Origin: Atherinomorus stipes
Lineage: Eukaryota > Chordata > Actinopteri > Atheriniformes > Atherinidae
Length of the DNA: 64,000 nucleotides
NCBI GenBank assembly: GCA_023101725.1
Contig: JALJCO010007890.1
Location: 147,501 to 211,500, forward strand
Reading direction: 5' to 3'
Shown here piece by piece: positions 40,641-53,912 of the stretch. Made by a program: the position numbers and the translations under genes. The notes beneath the pieces were generated by a model. It worked only from the letters and a program-made list of their open reading frames with translations, was not told where the DNA came from and did not search any database. How positions within the stretch are numbered: the first letter of the stretch is position 1; each line of letters starts with the position of its first letter.

Positions 40641-43600
40641 GGAAGAAATGGAGTAGAAAAGAATGGAGTTGACAAGAGGTTGTGTAAAGAGAGAGGTCAA
40701 AGCTGAGAAGAGTTGTGAAAAGTGTAGAATGTTTGAAAGTTGTTAGCTGGGAAGGATAAAGGCTGCGTGATGAATCGAATCCATTTTAATTCATGTGGTG
40801 GGAACAAAAAAGTAGATTGTTGATTGGTCTGAGGAAAGGGCATTCAGCACATCATACAACCTTGTAAACAGAATAGTGATCCACTTATTGTTCAGTTACT
40901 TAAGAAAAACATTGAGAGGCAGTGTCACACTTGTGCACAATAAGAAAATGTGAAAAGTTTGAATTCATCATCTCAAGCAAATACTTGCATACAGTACATA
41001 GATTTTCAAGGTTTCTCCTGGGACTTCAGTCATATGATTCAGTTATCACCAGATTTGTTAGATGTGTTTCCCACAAAAGAGTAAGCTGAAGTAGGGATAA
41101 GGAAGGACAGGAGTTAGGGACTGAAAAGCAGGTGATTTTGCAAGAGTTCATGGGGTGGAGGACAGATAAAAGCTCAGATAAACGGACAATACATGTTTGA
41201 TGTCAATAATCAGGAGTATTGAAAGCGGCTTCGATTATCTGTGACTCATCTTGACTTTTGTGTTGTAGCCGTGGAGATGAAGAGAGCAACTCAGAGCTGA
41301 TCTCTGCATTTTCTGACACAGGAAGTCAACAGTACAAGATGCTGAATGATGAAAAGTGAGCCAATTTTCATCACCTCACTAAGAGTGAGCATTTCATTTT
41401 AATAATTGTGTGTGGTGGAGTAAGTCTAGAAACACTTTTGTGGAAAATCTTGAATCAAGCTAGAAGTTAGCTTTACAAAAACATGAGTATTATTTAAGGA
41501 TTTGGAGTAGAAATGTGAGACGGTTCAATTTTTGAGGATATTCTAAGTTTTCTATGGCTGACTTCCACTTTTGGTCTATTTTGAAATAAAAGGTTTCCTT
41601 TAATTTAGGGTCCTCCGGTAGTACAAATTTTCACTTAGAAATTTCCCTTAATTTCAGATGATTTATGAAGATTTTTTTCAGACTCAAAGCAGTTGAAATG
41701 ATGCTGCAAGCTCACACTTCACAAGGACAAATTCAAAGTTCAGTTCATGCACATTAAAGCTGAGGATATATTTACTTTGCAATACACTCACACCTGTTTA
41801 TCATGACTGCCATGCATATTTTGTGTCTGAGGCATTATTCACGCAGGTCCTCAGAAATACAGTATAAGTAACATGTTCACAAGTTGTAATATACAAGTAA
41901 CCACTAGGGGCAGTGCTGTGGCCAATTTGATAGGAAGTAAGGTAAGGGCTGGAATATACTTGCTGCTGGCGACGCATCCGCATCAGCATCATGGCGCCCA
42001 CGTGTTCCCAACGTACCTACGGCACGTAGGTCACTCGAGTTGACGCAAGGTAACGTGCCACGTGCACGTGGTGCAATATTGACTTGAATGCTAGAGGTAC
42101 TCGTGCATATAAAAAGCGTAAACACAAGGTCAGAGGTGAACACAATGGCGTCGGCGAGTTGTTTTGAAAAGTCAGACCTGGTCTGAAACTACTGGCATTT
42201 GTATGATATTTCTTCTTCCTCTAACATTGTCCATTTTCCACATACCCCTGGGTCGTTCATGTATGCCCCGGAAATATAATCTGACTTGCAGATTGACCGT
42301 TTTACATTCTCAGTGTCCAGGTGCTGTGTACTGCTCCTAGCTTTCAGACTTGCATTTCGGAACATAAGTGGTATAGTCCATCCGCTCTTTAACCGGACTC
42401 GTCTTTTCAAACATGCCGCTTCTTTGCGGACTTATTGCGTCCTGGGTGCTTTTGGACATCAGGAAATGTTGCGGATAAATCAGCACAGCTACGCTTTCCC
42501 TTCAACTCTGTCCCGAACATTTTCTTGTGTGTTCGGCCAAAACGACGTGCCGCTCTTATGACATGTGGACCAATCAGTACATGTCCGCTACATCTGCGAG
42601 GCAAAAGACCAGTACGCATGTCTGAATGCAAGCGTTATAAAGGACAGAGTCCGTACTATTACCGCTTTCCAGCGCAAGCCTGAAAGGGGCTATACTCTAA
42701 CAGGAAATTACTTTAACTACACATCTGCCTTTGTCTTTATTTGTATATAGTATTATTTATGTCCTAGATTGTACTGGCAGAAATTACAGTTCCTGTGACT
42801 TCTGCCAGATCAAGTACTTGAAATGTCTATGCAGAGACAAACCAATCACATCAACAAGAACATTGTTCAGTTCTGCGAGAAAAGCTGCGTTTACTTAGTG
42901 TTCAATTAAAAACGTCCTTGTTCAGTTTAAAACTCATAGAAGATATGAACACCCTCATTTCAACCTACAGATACTTAAGGTGAATTTACTTGTACTGTGG
43001 GACTTCAGAGTGCCTAGAAAAGTTCTTTATTAAATAGTGTCATTCAAATGGAAAGGTCAGATGAAATCCCACTGCAGCAGCCTTGGTCTTAACACTAAGT
43101 GGTCTACAGTTGTTCTTAAAGGATCACTGGTTCTCTGACTGTCAGAGTTAATTCAGACAGAAAAAAACAAACTGCCTTTAGGCTAGAGAGGCATAAATGT
43201 GACAGAAGAGAGGTCAACTTTGTCAATTATTAGAGATCCTCTTACAGAGGAGGACATGCCTTCCTTTGTGATTGGGGCAACGTGGTCTGTCTTTCAATCT
43301 TTACAGCATCTCTGATGAGCCTCTTCATGCTCTGAGAGGAAGGTGGACTAAAGGTCTGTGCATTAGTGCATCTGGTCTTCATTCTGTTTGTCATCTTGTT
43401 CTTGGTGTCCAAGCACTCACAGGCCTCTATCACCTACAAGCCTCCCACGCAACTTCAAATATACTGTAACTGAATTACGTTAAATACATTTCACAAGATT
43501 AAAAGGTTTTAGGAGCAAGGAGTTGATAGCAATGGCATAATAGAGAGAAAGTAGAAAAGTACCAATCCCATATCCAGGAAATTTACTTAAAATTCTGAAA

Positions 43601-43806
43601 ATGCATTAAAAGTTTATTTAGTTTGAGTGTTTGACATGAATCTAATAGACGGGGTTTTCACTGTCTTCCCTTACCAATCTTAATGTATGTAGGAATTCCA
43701 TAAAGCTTAGTTTGATGCAATAATACTCAAGTGTTGTTTCAGCCTTCCTTTAATACTTTGAAAAAAAATGTTTGGTAATGTAAGATGTTAGTTGTAGGAG
43801 TTTCTA

Positions 43807-43828
43807 TTATTATTATTATTATTATTTG
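43807..43828. repeat. (ATT)n microsatellite
   Basis: About seven ATT units. Confidence 0.9.
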
Positions 43829-44695
43829 TTGTTTACTTTTCTGGGAGGAATCTTTGTCCATACTAGCTGCATCCAAGATTTCATCTCCTTAACAGTCCAA
43901 GGTGGTGGTTGTTAGATTTTCCTCTTCATCAAGGCATGTCAAGTATAGTTCCAGTCTATATGTATGAAACTACGCTGTTGGAGGTTATGCAGAATTAGCG
44001 AAAATCTTTCAACATTCACCTCATCCATGCCATGGACACCGATGTCATCACTGTATCATCACAGATCCTGTTTTCTGCAGCTTTTTTTCTGATGGTGGAT
44101 GCTCTTTTCACCTTTGCACATGCATCCAGACATCAGTTTTTGTTTGTACCTTCTCCAAAACGAGAGCTAAAACGGGAACCACAGAACACATGTCCACCAT
44201 TTCTCTGTCTATCTGAGATTTGCTGGTGACCAAAGAACTCTGTGGCTTTTCCACACAGGATTGATGTGTGGCTTCCTTGTGTAATAGACTTTCAGGTCAC
44301 ATTTCTGAATGCAGTGATGGACAGCTAAAAAGCATCAAACAAAAAAAAAAAAACATTTTTTAAAAGTATTCAAAAGTCCATGCAGCTATTTTTTTTAAAA
44401 ACTGATATTTGAGTCTTTTATAAAGTGTACCACGATTTGAAAATTCACAACTTATCTTTGGAAAGGTTAAACCTTTCATGTTTGCTCAATCCTGACACCC
44501 TTACCTGTCACCCATCATCACCTGCTGATTGTAGATTGTGGAAAATTATTTTTTCTTAATACAATCAGGGCACTGAAAATGATTTTAGATTTTTGTTTAA
44601 TAAAGATTTTAAATTAATTGGATTATAGATTGAAATTATATATAATTTGACAGTAATTTATCAGCACCTTTCTGACTTTAATCTCCTTTAAAATA

Positions 44696-44697
44696 AA

Positions 44698-44730
<33 letters not shown>

Positions 44731-44731
44731 T
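44696..44731. repeat. (AAT)n microsatellite
   Basis: About eleven AAT units. Confidence 0.92.
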
Positions 44732-46045
44732 CTCTGGGTATACATTTTTGTTTAATACATTTTTTTTTTAGTTTGGACATTGAAGTAGTTTTGTAATTAA
44801 AATTCAAATCAAGGTAATTAACTAGTGCTTTATTTTTTTCTTTTATCCCTTATGTCTGTTATCTTGTGCTATTGTTCTCTAAAATGCATGATGGTTAAAC
44901 AGATTTAAGACCAACGTTCTCCTTTTATTCAACATATGAAGGTAAAGGTAGAGGATATTTCCATCTTCCTGAAAGTCTTTCATAGTTTGGTTTAAAGTGA
45001 AATTTAGAGCAACAAGGCCAACAAATATAACTGATTGAGTCAAGAAATAACAGCTGTGTTACGTTTGAAAAAAAATCCAGTAGTAATTGACATTCACATA
45101 GTACCAAGCCCCATCATGCTCCTGAGAAATGACCTCTCTCAAAAACAAGCTGATTGCAGTCGCACTGACTGGGCACAGAACTCTCATTAGTACACATCAC
45201 CAGAAATAGCTGTTGGAGAAGCTCAAAAAACACAATCAAACAATGACTAACAATAATGAGAACTGGAGAGGTTTTAATGTTCACATTTTATGGCTGCAGG
45301 TCAAGGTGGTATTGAGTTGCTATGGTGATTGGGAGTTTACTGGCTTCTTGATTGGTGTGTTTTGAGAGCCCACTTAATGGTGTAAATGTGTGGGAGAAAT
45401 TTGAGGAGGGTTTTTAAAGCGATGAAGAACTTGCAACAGATAAACACAGAAGAGCTATTTAGGTAGCTGACAGGTGAAGCAGATGAAGATGAAGGCAGAG
45501 GAGGAACAGATGGTGGAAGAAGCTTATTGCTGTATGCTTAGCAGGGAAAAAACTGTCAATATTTTGCAGCCTTTCAATGATGTGTACAAATTTGTTTTTG
45601 TATAATCTAAATAAGGGGTGTCCTGATCCCAGAACAGATCAGGACCTCACAAGCACTGGATCCCAAATATCAGAAATAGATGTAGGTTTTTATTTCTGCC
45701 TCTCTATCTGAGAATGTGATGCTGGTTGTTGGTCTGCTGCAAACCAAATAGCCCTTCAAGGGACAAACAAACAAAGTGAAGTGAAGTAAAGATCAGCCTC
45801 CAAACTGAGGTGTTTGCTGAATGATCAGTCATCTCAACTATACCAGCTGCCCCGTTCCATGCATGGTGATTAGCACATGGGTAGTTTGCATTGCAAGCAT
45901 TTCTGTTTAGTCATGGCTGGTATGCAAACAGCACTGACTTTTCTTGCATATCTGAAATATTTTTTTTAACTCAGCAGTATTGCTAAATAATAAGGAGATG
46001 GATGCAGTTCTAAGATGTTCCAGTGGAAAACCCAGCAGTACCAAG

Positions 46046-46440
46046 TGGATGTGTAACCATATGAAAATTTCTTTCACGGTTATTGTGACCAAAATGATCA
46101 TGGTTATCATTCTTATCGCGGTATTATTGAAACACCCCACCCCCATTATGTTTACGAATATCCAAAATGGGTCTAGACGTCTACTTTGTCCTTATTACAA
46201 AGGGGAAAAATGTCCAGAGGACTGCCCACATGGGTGCCTTGTTGCCTTCCGCCATGTTTTCATAAATAAAACATTAAAAAACTCACAGTGATGTTGCTCT
46301 TTGACTGGAAAAGCAGCATCATTCCCAGTTTGCAAACTGCAGTAATCATTCAAGGTTTAAACAATAATTAAAATTTGAAAAAGTTTTACGAATCATTGGG
46401 AATTTTTTTTTACGGTTAATCATTTTATCGGTAATCTTTA
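46046..46440 (-). mobile_element. hAT-like miniature element, family copy 2 (inverted)
   Basis: This copy is in the opposite orientation to the other three. It starts TGGATGTGTAACCATATG and ends GGTAATCTTTA, with its terminal ACATCCC partly lost. GTACCAAG flanks it on both sides (46038-46045 and 46441-46448). The subterminal hairpin is broken. Internal blocks CAAAATGGGTCTAGACGTCT and GCCATGTTTTCATAAAT match the reverse complements of the other copies. Confidence 0.85.
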
Positions 46441-46888
46441 GTACCAAGCTACGCTATGGTCAATATCATCAGGGCTCAAGATGCTGCATTCAATGCCATA
46501 ATAACAGTTTGATTTTGTTTACTAACTACAGTTTTCCTTTATATATTCCCATTTCCATGTTTCATTTTGCCATTGCACTATTCAACTAACGATAATGAAT
46601 AACGATAAAAAAAAAAAGCCTTGTAATTTTGTTAAAATTTTTTTTCTCTTTTACCGTTTTGATTTACATGAATGTTTTAGTCATTTTAAAAAATGCTTCA
46701 ATAACTGCTTTTGGGTTGTCATGTGTATTTTCTCTATCATTCTTGATCACCTGATATTTGATCTTTAAAGACTTGGATCAGTATCAAGGACTAATCTTGA
46801 TCTTTACATACCTTTTTACAGAAACTAAACAGCATCTCGAAGAGAGTATAAGGTTTGTGCCTCACACTTACCAGCATCCCACTACACA

Positions 46889-47266
46889 TAGGGATGTAAT
46901 GATTACCGGGAAAAGGATTGACCGTGATAAAATTCCCAACGATTAGTAGTACCGTTTGAAATTTTAATTATCGTTAAAACCGTGATTCATTTTTGCACTT
47001 TGAAAAACTTACAGTGATGCTGCTCATCCTAGTTTGCATTGTTTAATTTATGAAAACATGGCACAAGGCATCAAAGACGCCTATGTGGACAACACTCTGG
47101 AGAATTTCCCCCCTTTTTAAAAGGACAAAGTAGACTTATAGGCCCAATTTGGATGTTTTTAATGATACTGGGGGGTGATTTCAATAATACGGTGATAATA
47201 ATGATAACTATGATAATTTTTGTCACAATAACCGTGATATGAAATTTTCATATCGTTACATCTCCA
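46889..47266 (+). mobile_element. hAT-like miniature element, family copy 3
   Basis: It begins TAGGGATGTAATGATTACC and ends TATCGTTACATCTCCA. The 8-bp duplication ACTACACA is perfect on both sides (46881-46888 and 47267-47274). It carries the subterminal GATATGAAATTTTCATATC hairpin, preceded by ACCGTGAT. It lies 448 bp from copy 2 in the opposite orientation. Confidence 0.9.
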
Positions 47267-50200
47267 ACTACACAAATGGAAAACCCTCTAAGCTGATTTG
47301 ATGCACAGCACTCCCTCTGCTCAGTGACAGGAAGTGATGTACACAGGGACACCATCTGATGTATTTGAGTGCTGAGATCACAAATCATCCAACAGAGCTG
47401 TTGAGGCTAAATCACATGGTTTATAGATGTGGCCTTCATGTCATACTTCACATAGACGTTGCCAGCTTCCTCTGCTTCTCATCTCTGCAATAATTTCCAT
47501 CTCTTCTGGGCTTTGACACAGATCAGACGGACATGCTGATGTCATTGTTACTTACCAGAAATACTACAAACTGACCCCAGTGCAACCTAGGCTGATTATT
47601 TCAACCAACTCGCAACTTTTGTTTATTTATCATAAGGTTAGTGAGCTTCTTACCGGGAGCTCTGACCTGCATTTCAGCTGTCAGACAACTTTCTGAAGTC
47701 AAGCTTTTCTGTTGTTTTAAAGTCATCAGTTTAAGAAAGCGGAATGTCTGTGAAAAATGCATTTCAAAGTTTTAAAGTTTGCAGTACTGTGATTTAGTGT
47801 TGTCTTTAGTTTTGCTTTCTCTAACGCAGTGTTACCAGTCACAGCATTTTTCAGGAAAAAAAAAAAAATCCACTTGTTAGCTTTAGTCTTGTCCCTCTTT
47901 TCTTCCATCTCCTTCTCCTCTCCTCTTATCAGTCATACAACTGATCCATAGACGCCCATAAGGCATCCTTCTCTCTTTCATATCCTATTATGACTTCTCT
48001 CTCAGGGGTACATTTAATTAAAAAGGAATGAAAGAAATCTCCAGTCTATCAGCTTATTAAAGGGTTAAAGTATTATTGGATATTTCAAGCTGTTTCATGT
48101 CTGTGTTTCCCATGTAGGGAGCATTGAACATGATGCAGGCAGCTATCTTTGAGCCTCCATCTCAGTGGCATGTTGAAGCCGTGTCCGGGTCACCCTTCAG
48201 GCTCACAGCAGGGATCCAGCTTGACGGAAAAAATGAAGAGTAAAAGGAAAAATAGACTTAAGGCACCTTTTTTTTTTTTTTGCTTTCCATCCCAACAAAA
48301 ATTAAGGCTTGACATCAATGCTTCCCCTGCTGCCTAGGGCAACTAAACCGTTGTCTGATCAGGCAAGCGAAATCAAACGTGATGCGTTCATTTATTTTTC
48401 TGGGTTAAAAACTGCGTTAATAGTCTTCCATTAGCCATCTGCGATGCTTTGTGATAATCAGTAATGACTGTACACCATCAGAGGACCAATCCGTCTGTGG
48501 CCCTGCCTTCAACCCAATCATTTTCACTTCGTTATTGTTAACAAACAAGCGACCTAACATAAAATGAGACATATTTAGGGACATATTTAGATCATTGTTT
48601 ACTTTAGGTTAAGTCGTTATAAACTTTGTCAGGTGAAGCCTCAGTGTCCATCATGGCTGTCAGAACTCATTATAAATAAGTAACGCATGCGTCCAACTTA
48701 TTTATACAGAACTGTAACACAACTTCTGTTGAAACAAAGTGCCGAAAAAAGCATAGAAACAAAATATAAAATAGAAATAAGTGCAAAGTAAAATAAAAAC
48801 AAGAACAATAGAACAATAAAACAATGTAAAACCAATATACATGTAAGCAGTAAAAAAATAATAGGTTGAAGACTAATAATAATGGGTCTTCAGGCGGGTT
48901 TTTGAAATTAAATATTCATATTTAATTGAGTACTTTGCACACTAGTTTTTGTTTGAGCTCTATAGAAGGATGATTAAACTTTCGGGACATTTTTGGAAGC
49001 TATACTTGAGCAAGTATTGCACTTTATTAAACTGAAAAATTTTCCTTCATTAAATTTACGTCAAATAAGGTTTAGAAAGGTTGCACACTGAGTGCTCAGA
49101 ATTTTTTTTTTTGTGTCCTCACTTCCATTTCTCTTTCTCACCACCAAGAGTACTTTCTGTCTCTGTTATTTATCTGCATGAGCGTCCAACAAATTAACAA
49201 TATGGTCAGAGTTTAGAGGCATATTACATTAGAGTATAAGAAACACATCAAAATGATGGTGAAAAATGATTAGGCTGTTCATGCTTTCTCTCTCTCCCTC
49301 CTCGAACGCCCACTGCTCCAATCTATGGACTAATAAATGTTATCACAACAGGGGTTTGTCAGCACACACACATTAATGTGGAGGTGGCAGGCAACAATGC
49401 ACATTGTCTGGTCCCTGGTGAGAGCAGCCGTTTCTGCATGGTGGTTTTCATCAGTACCAAAGACATGCACACGCACAAACATCTTTTCTTGTTTAGCAAC
49501 AGCAATCCAAATTACACACACAAATATTGTACACGTGCGTATTTATGCATTTGTGTATTTGATTGATTCAGTTGTTGAAAGTTGATTGCTTTCTCAGCAT
49601 TCGTATCAGAAGGAGCCGTAATGACAACCAAGACTTCTACATGGAGGTTTGTGTTGATTACTGGTGCTTTACTGGCTGTTTTCCCCTCATTCTATCCCCT
49701 TCTGTCCTGCTATTCAAACACGGTTCTTCAACTCAATAATGAACTGCACTTCCTGGAAACCTCCTGTGTCTAAATGTATTATGATGTCTCTGCAAACAGA
49801 GAATGGAGAAAGTTTCTTATCCTGGTTTTGTGTGAAAGACGCTGATGAAGATGCATATAATAAATGGCTCAAGCTTCTTACATGCCATTATTGGTAAAGT
49901 TAAACCATGCCAGCCCCGGCACTACGGGATAGGATGCGGTGGGCAAGGCCCGCCCATTTAGAAATCAAGCCCACATTTGTATCTTTTTTTCTACTTGTGT
50001 TGTGAGTAACTGTCTTGTTAGCAATTGTTTGTACACCTGGAAGATTCTGCACACCGGGGGATGATACGTGAGGAAATGAACAAAAGTGGAAGATTGTGGA
50101 AAAATTAGTATAAGAAAAACCCAGATTGCCCAAAGTGCTAAAGAAATATAACATTTTTTAAAGAAATGTTCTATTTTTTGTTAAATTTGCTGCATTACAG

Positions 50201-50269
50201 CTGATATGCTGGGTCCAAATATAAGTAAAGGTAAGAGTTTCCTTTCTACTCAGGAAGGAAGAGGAAATT

Positions 50270-50794
50270 TTGTCTTATTTGGAGTGTGATGAGATATTTT
50301 GACTAGAAATTTGAAAAATATACTTGGTAAGAATTGAGTTTTTGCAGTGAAATAAATAAATCTGATACAATTTTTAGTTGATGACTTGCACATCACCTTA
50401 TAAACATACAGTAAAATAAAGTCCCGCTCTGTGCCTGCTGGACTCTGCACCACAAAAACAGATTAGATTTTGCTTATTACAAGTGAAAGAAAATCTTTTT
50501 TTTTTTCTTTGCTTATTTTAAGAGTGGCCGAGATTTTTTTGCTTGTACAGTAATAAGCAAAAAAAACAAAAACAAAAACAAAAAAAAACAAAACAAACAA
50601 AAAAATCTGCCAATAGAACAAGTGAGATTTTCTTGACAAGATTTCTTGAAATACGATGCATTTGTCATAAAACAAGTTCCTATAACTCACTGAAATGTTT
50701 CTCTTTAGGTTATTATGTCTTATATTGAGTGTGATGAGATATTTAGACTAGAAATTAGAAAAATATACTTGGTAAGATTTGAGTTTTTGTAGTG
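50270..50794. mobile_element. pair of ~80-bp direct repeats, probable fish DNA-transposon ends
   Basis: Segments 50270-50349 and 50715-50794 are about 90% identical by eye. Both carry GAGTGTGATGAGATATTT, then ACTAGAAAT, then AAATATACTTGGTAAGA and GAGTTTTTG. CACTGCAAAAACTCAA-type ends (reverse complement) are common in fish miniature elements. Between them are poly(A)/(AAAAAC)n runs and a second GCTTATTTTAAG motif. They may be two tandem insertions or a duplication. Confidence 0.55.
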
Positions 50795-51555
50795 TGTCTA
50801 TACTTCTTATTATTTTCAGCTTGTAGCTGCACACAGTCATGCACTTAGATGCCCTCTCTCTTTTACCAATGAAGTGGAAGTAAAAGGAATTCACTCACCA
50901 AAGCAGATAACAAGAGCCAATAGACATTGTGTGTGTACATGCAAGCGAACAGTGCATGCACGTGTTGTGTAAAAATGTGTATCTGCTGTATTGTGTGTTG
51001 GTTTGGGTGTATATTTCTGTGCTCATTAAGTGTAGCCAGCAGACTTCAGTGACCTCTCTGTTCTTTGTCCAGTTTCTAACTACTGATGAGAGCTGGAGGG
51101 GAGGGACGAAGGCTGCAGAGGCGCATGTAAATTAGACGAAAAACAAGCAGGGGATGATCACAGAGACGAAAACAAGGAAAATTAAAGGGTTAGAAGAAGT
51201 GGAAGAGAAAAAAAAGGAGAAACTAAGAAAAAGATGAACAACAAAAAGGAAAAAAATAAATGTAAGAGTGACCGAAAGAAAATATTTCTGTCGTAAAGAA
51301 AAAGAAAATCACATACTGAGACAGGATGAAAGAAGGTAAGACTGAGCTGAGGATGGAAACACAATGATGGGAAGAATAACGAGTGAGACATAGTGAAAAA
51401 TTGACATTATTACTGCCTCATTGCTATCGCTCCTATCTGCGTCTGCTCATATTGTGTTTGCTTTGGCAATAAGTGCTTCTTTATTCCTCGCCAGTAAAGC
51501 ACCTTTTGAAATGAACTGAAAGAAATGAATGCATAAATTTAAAATCTGCCAGCTG

Positions 51556-51581
51556 AGTTTTTTTTTTTTTTTTTTTTTTGC
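51556..51581. repeat. poly(T) tract
   Basis: About 21 consecutive T. Confidence 0.9.
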
Positions 51582-51679
51582 CAGTCCAAAACTCAATCTT
51601 TTCTTTTCTTCTTTGTTTGAGATTGGTGAATGATAAAGTCCGTCTGTCCTTTCTGTGTGCGGCATGGCGATGGATGGGG

Positions 51680-51900
51680 GCTCGACATTTCCGCTGGGAT
51701 AAAAGCTATTCTGATGAGAGCTTTGTTGAGCTTTTATGGAAACTCGCCTGCTGCCTCATGAAGGCGTTCAATATCATAAACACGCCATATTCATTTATCA
51801 GCCTTGGCAACAGAGTTCAGAATTTGCATATTGAGAAATAATAAGATTTAATCTTCACAATCTTCATCGAGGTTATCTTTGATGCATGCCACATTATATG
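51680..51900. promoter_or_regulatory. candidate conserved non-coding element
   Basis: A repeat-free patch contains an octamer ATTTGCAT (51822-51829), CCTTGGCAACAG and CGTTCAATATCATAAACACG. The texture resembles vertebrate developmental enhancers, but conservation is untested. Confidence 0.25.
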
Positions 51901-53399
51901 AATTTACTCTTTTATTTATTCACCAACCTCATCCATACAAGCTAGTAGATTTTATTTGTCATTATTGGTTAGTTTCAGCAGAACAAATGGTTGGTTTTGA
52001 GTTATCACAAGAACAGGGTGTTTGTCTCTGAATTTACATTAAGACTGAGAGGTCTGTACACACTGCAAGCATTAGCTTTAGGTGTAAATGAGATGGTGGA
52101 GATAACCATTTAGGCAGTTTATAGAAAACCAGTGTAGAAAAACTTCTAGCGAACTTTCACTGGCTCTGATGAGCATTTAAAGGAACGTAACAACTGTGTG
52201 CACATCTTTTTCTGTGCCCATGGTTACAGTTGTCACACCAGCCCTGTTTACATGGAGCACTTTAAATCCACTCACATGTCCAATCAGTAAAATAAGTCAC
52301 ATAAACACCTTAGCTTATCCAATCCAGGTTTGGCCTTGAAATGAAATTTTCAATCTAATCAAGAGGGGTGTTTTACACCTATTCACAATATGATAAAGCA
52401 GAAAAAATAACCACGGTTATACTTGCCTGATACTCTACACTGGTTTGAACCATCTGGGAGTCAGGTGACTTAATTAATTTCAGGAAAGACTTGAAAAATA
52501 GTGGCAGCAAAACTGAACTGGGGCCTCATTTATTAAGCTTGCTTATGCGCAAAACAGGGCCTGAAAGTGGTGTAAGGTACTTTCCACACAAAGTTTCTGA
52601 TTTATAAAAACAAACCTGACGGATGTTCACAACTGTACGCACACCACCTATATATACGTAAATGTATATACATATATAGTTCTGCTCTTGTGTATTTAAG
52701 TACAGTCTTCGTGCTGTAGATTAGATCTGTTCATATCAGCTCAGTGTTTACTAAATCTAAAGCTGTTGGCATTTTAAATGTAAGCATTCAGAAACCAGAG
52801 TTGCCAGCTTTGTTTCATGATCTCTTCAAATTTTTGCTTCTCTTTAGAAGAGTGACTCAATAAATCTTTTTCTGCTGTCTCTGTTTCTAATAGAGACAAA
52901 CCTCATCATGGGTGTCTTGTCAATACTCCCCATTAAGCTGGAGACGAAACAAAAATAACAGACATTTAACACACACGCTTAAACAGAAAGCAAGGCCCTA
53001 ATGGTCTTATAGTGGCTTGTTTTAGTGATACTCTCACACGCACGCACTTTGCGAAAAGATTTGTGGAAACACACACCTCACAAAGACACAGTGGGTGTTT
53101 GTTAAGATCCTCGCTCAATGCGGAGCCACTGTTGTGACATTTGGAAATGGACATCTCAGCATAAAGCCCATGCACTCCTCTTTTCTTGTCTCTTTGATCT
53201 GCAGGACAAAAGATACAAAATAACTCATTAAAAGAAAAAAAGTGTTGTGGCCTTCAAGTTTGAATGGCTTAAAGGCCAACTCATACAAGACACTTCAGTT
53301 CAAACCAAGTGATCGGTTTCTTGTTTTGAGATTTTTAAGCAGCATTAATGTTTGTAAAAAATCAATTATGAGGGAATTTAGCAAACATTGGTTCATATT

Positions 53400-53640
53400 A
53401 TGATTCAATAAAGCAATGGCTAGTGTGATGATGCAACAATTATTACAGATGCTATTACAGCCAATTTCTATCCCTGTATTTTTCTTCATCGACTCTGTTG
53501 GGATGGCTGGACAGACAGTAAATAGATGATGGGTAAAGCTGCTATGACATCCCATTAATTATGTAATTATTTCTGATCAGTTGCCAAGGAGATGTAATTA
53601 GAGAGTGATGCAGTTGGGCAGAGTACACACCTTCTGGATA
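53400..53640. promoter_or_regulatory. candidate conserved non-coding element with homeodomain-type sites
   Basis: This is a cluster of ATTA/TAAT motifs: ATTAATTATGTAATTAT (53554-53570) and TAATTA (53595-53600), around GTTGCCAAGG. No simple repeat or transposon signature is present. Function is inferred only from motif clustering. Confidence 0.28.
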
Positions 53641-53691
53641 AGTATCAATTAAATTATCATATTATTATAAAAATGACTCCCTGACCACCAA

Positions 53692-53707
53692 CCGGGGGGG
53701 GGGGGGG
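53692..53707. repeat. poly(G) tract
   Basis: A run of about 13-14 G, following two single A/C interruptions. Confidence 0.9.
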
Positions 53708-53912
53708 TAATAGGTTGGCAACACGGACAACTTTCCGCCACAGCTTTTAATTCTGATATTTGTGAGAAGTTAGTTGTGCAGTATCGCTGGCAGTTATTCT
53801 TTATTAATTCCAGGTCCTTCTTTTTGTGTTCATGGCTTCTCTTTGAAGTTCAAGCTCAAATCGTGGGATGAGAGCTTTTTAGCGTGTGCTGAGCATATAC
53901 GTAGCTCAGTTT

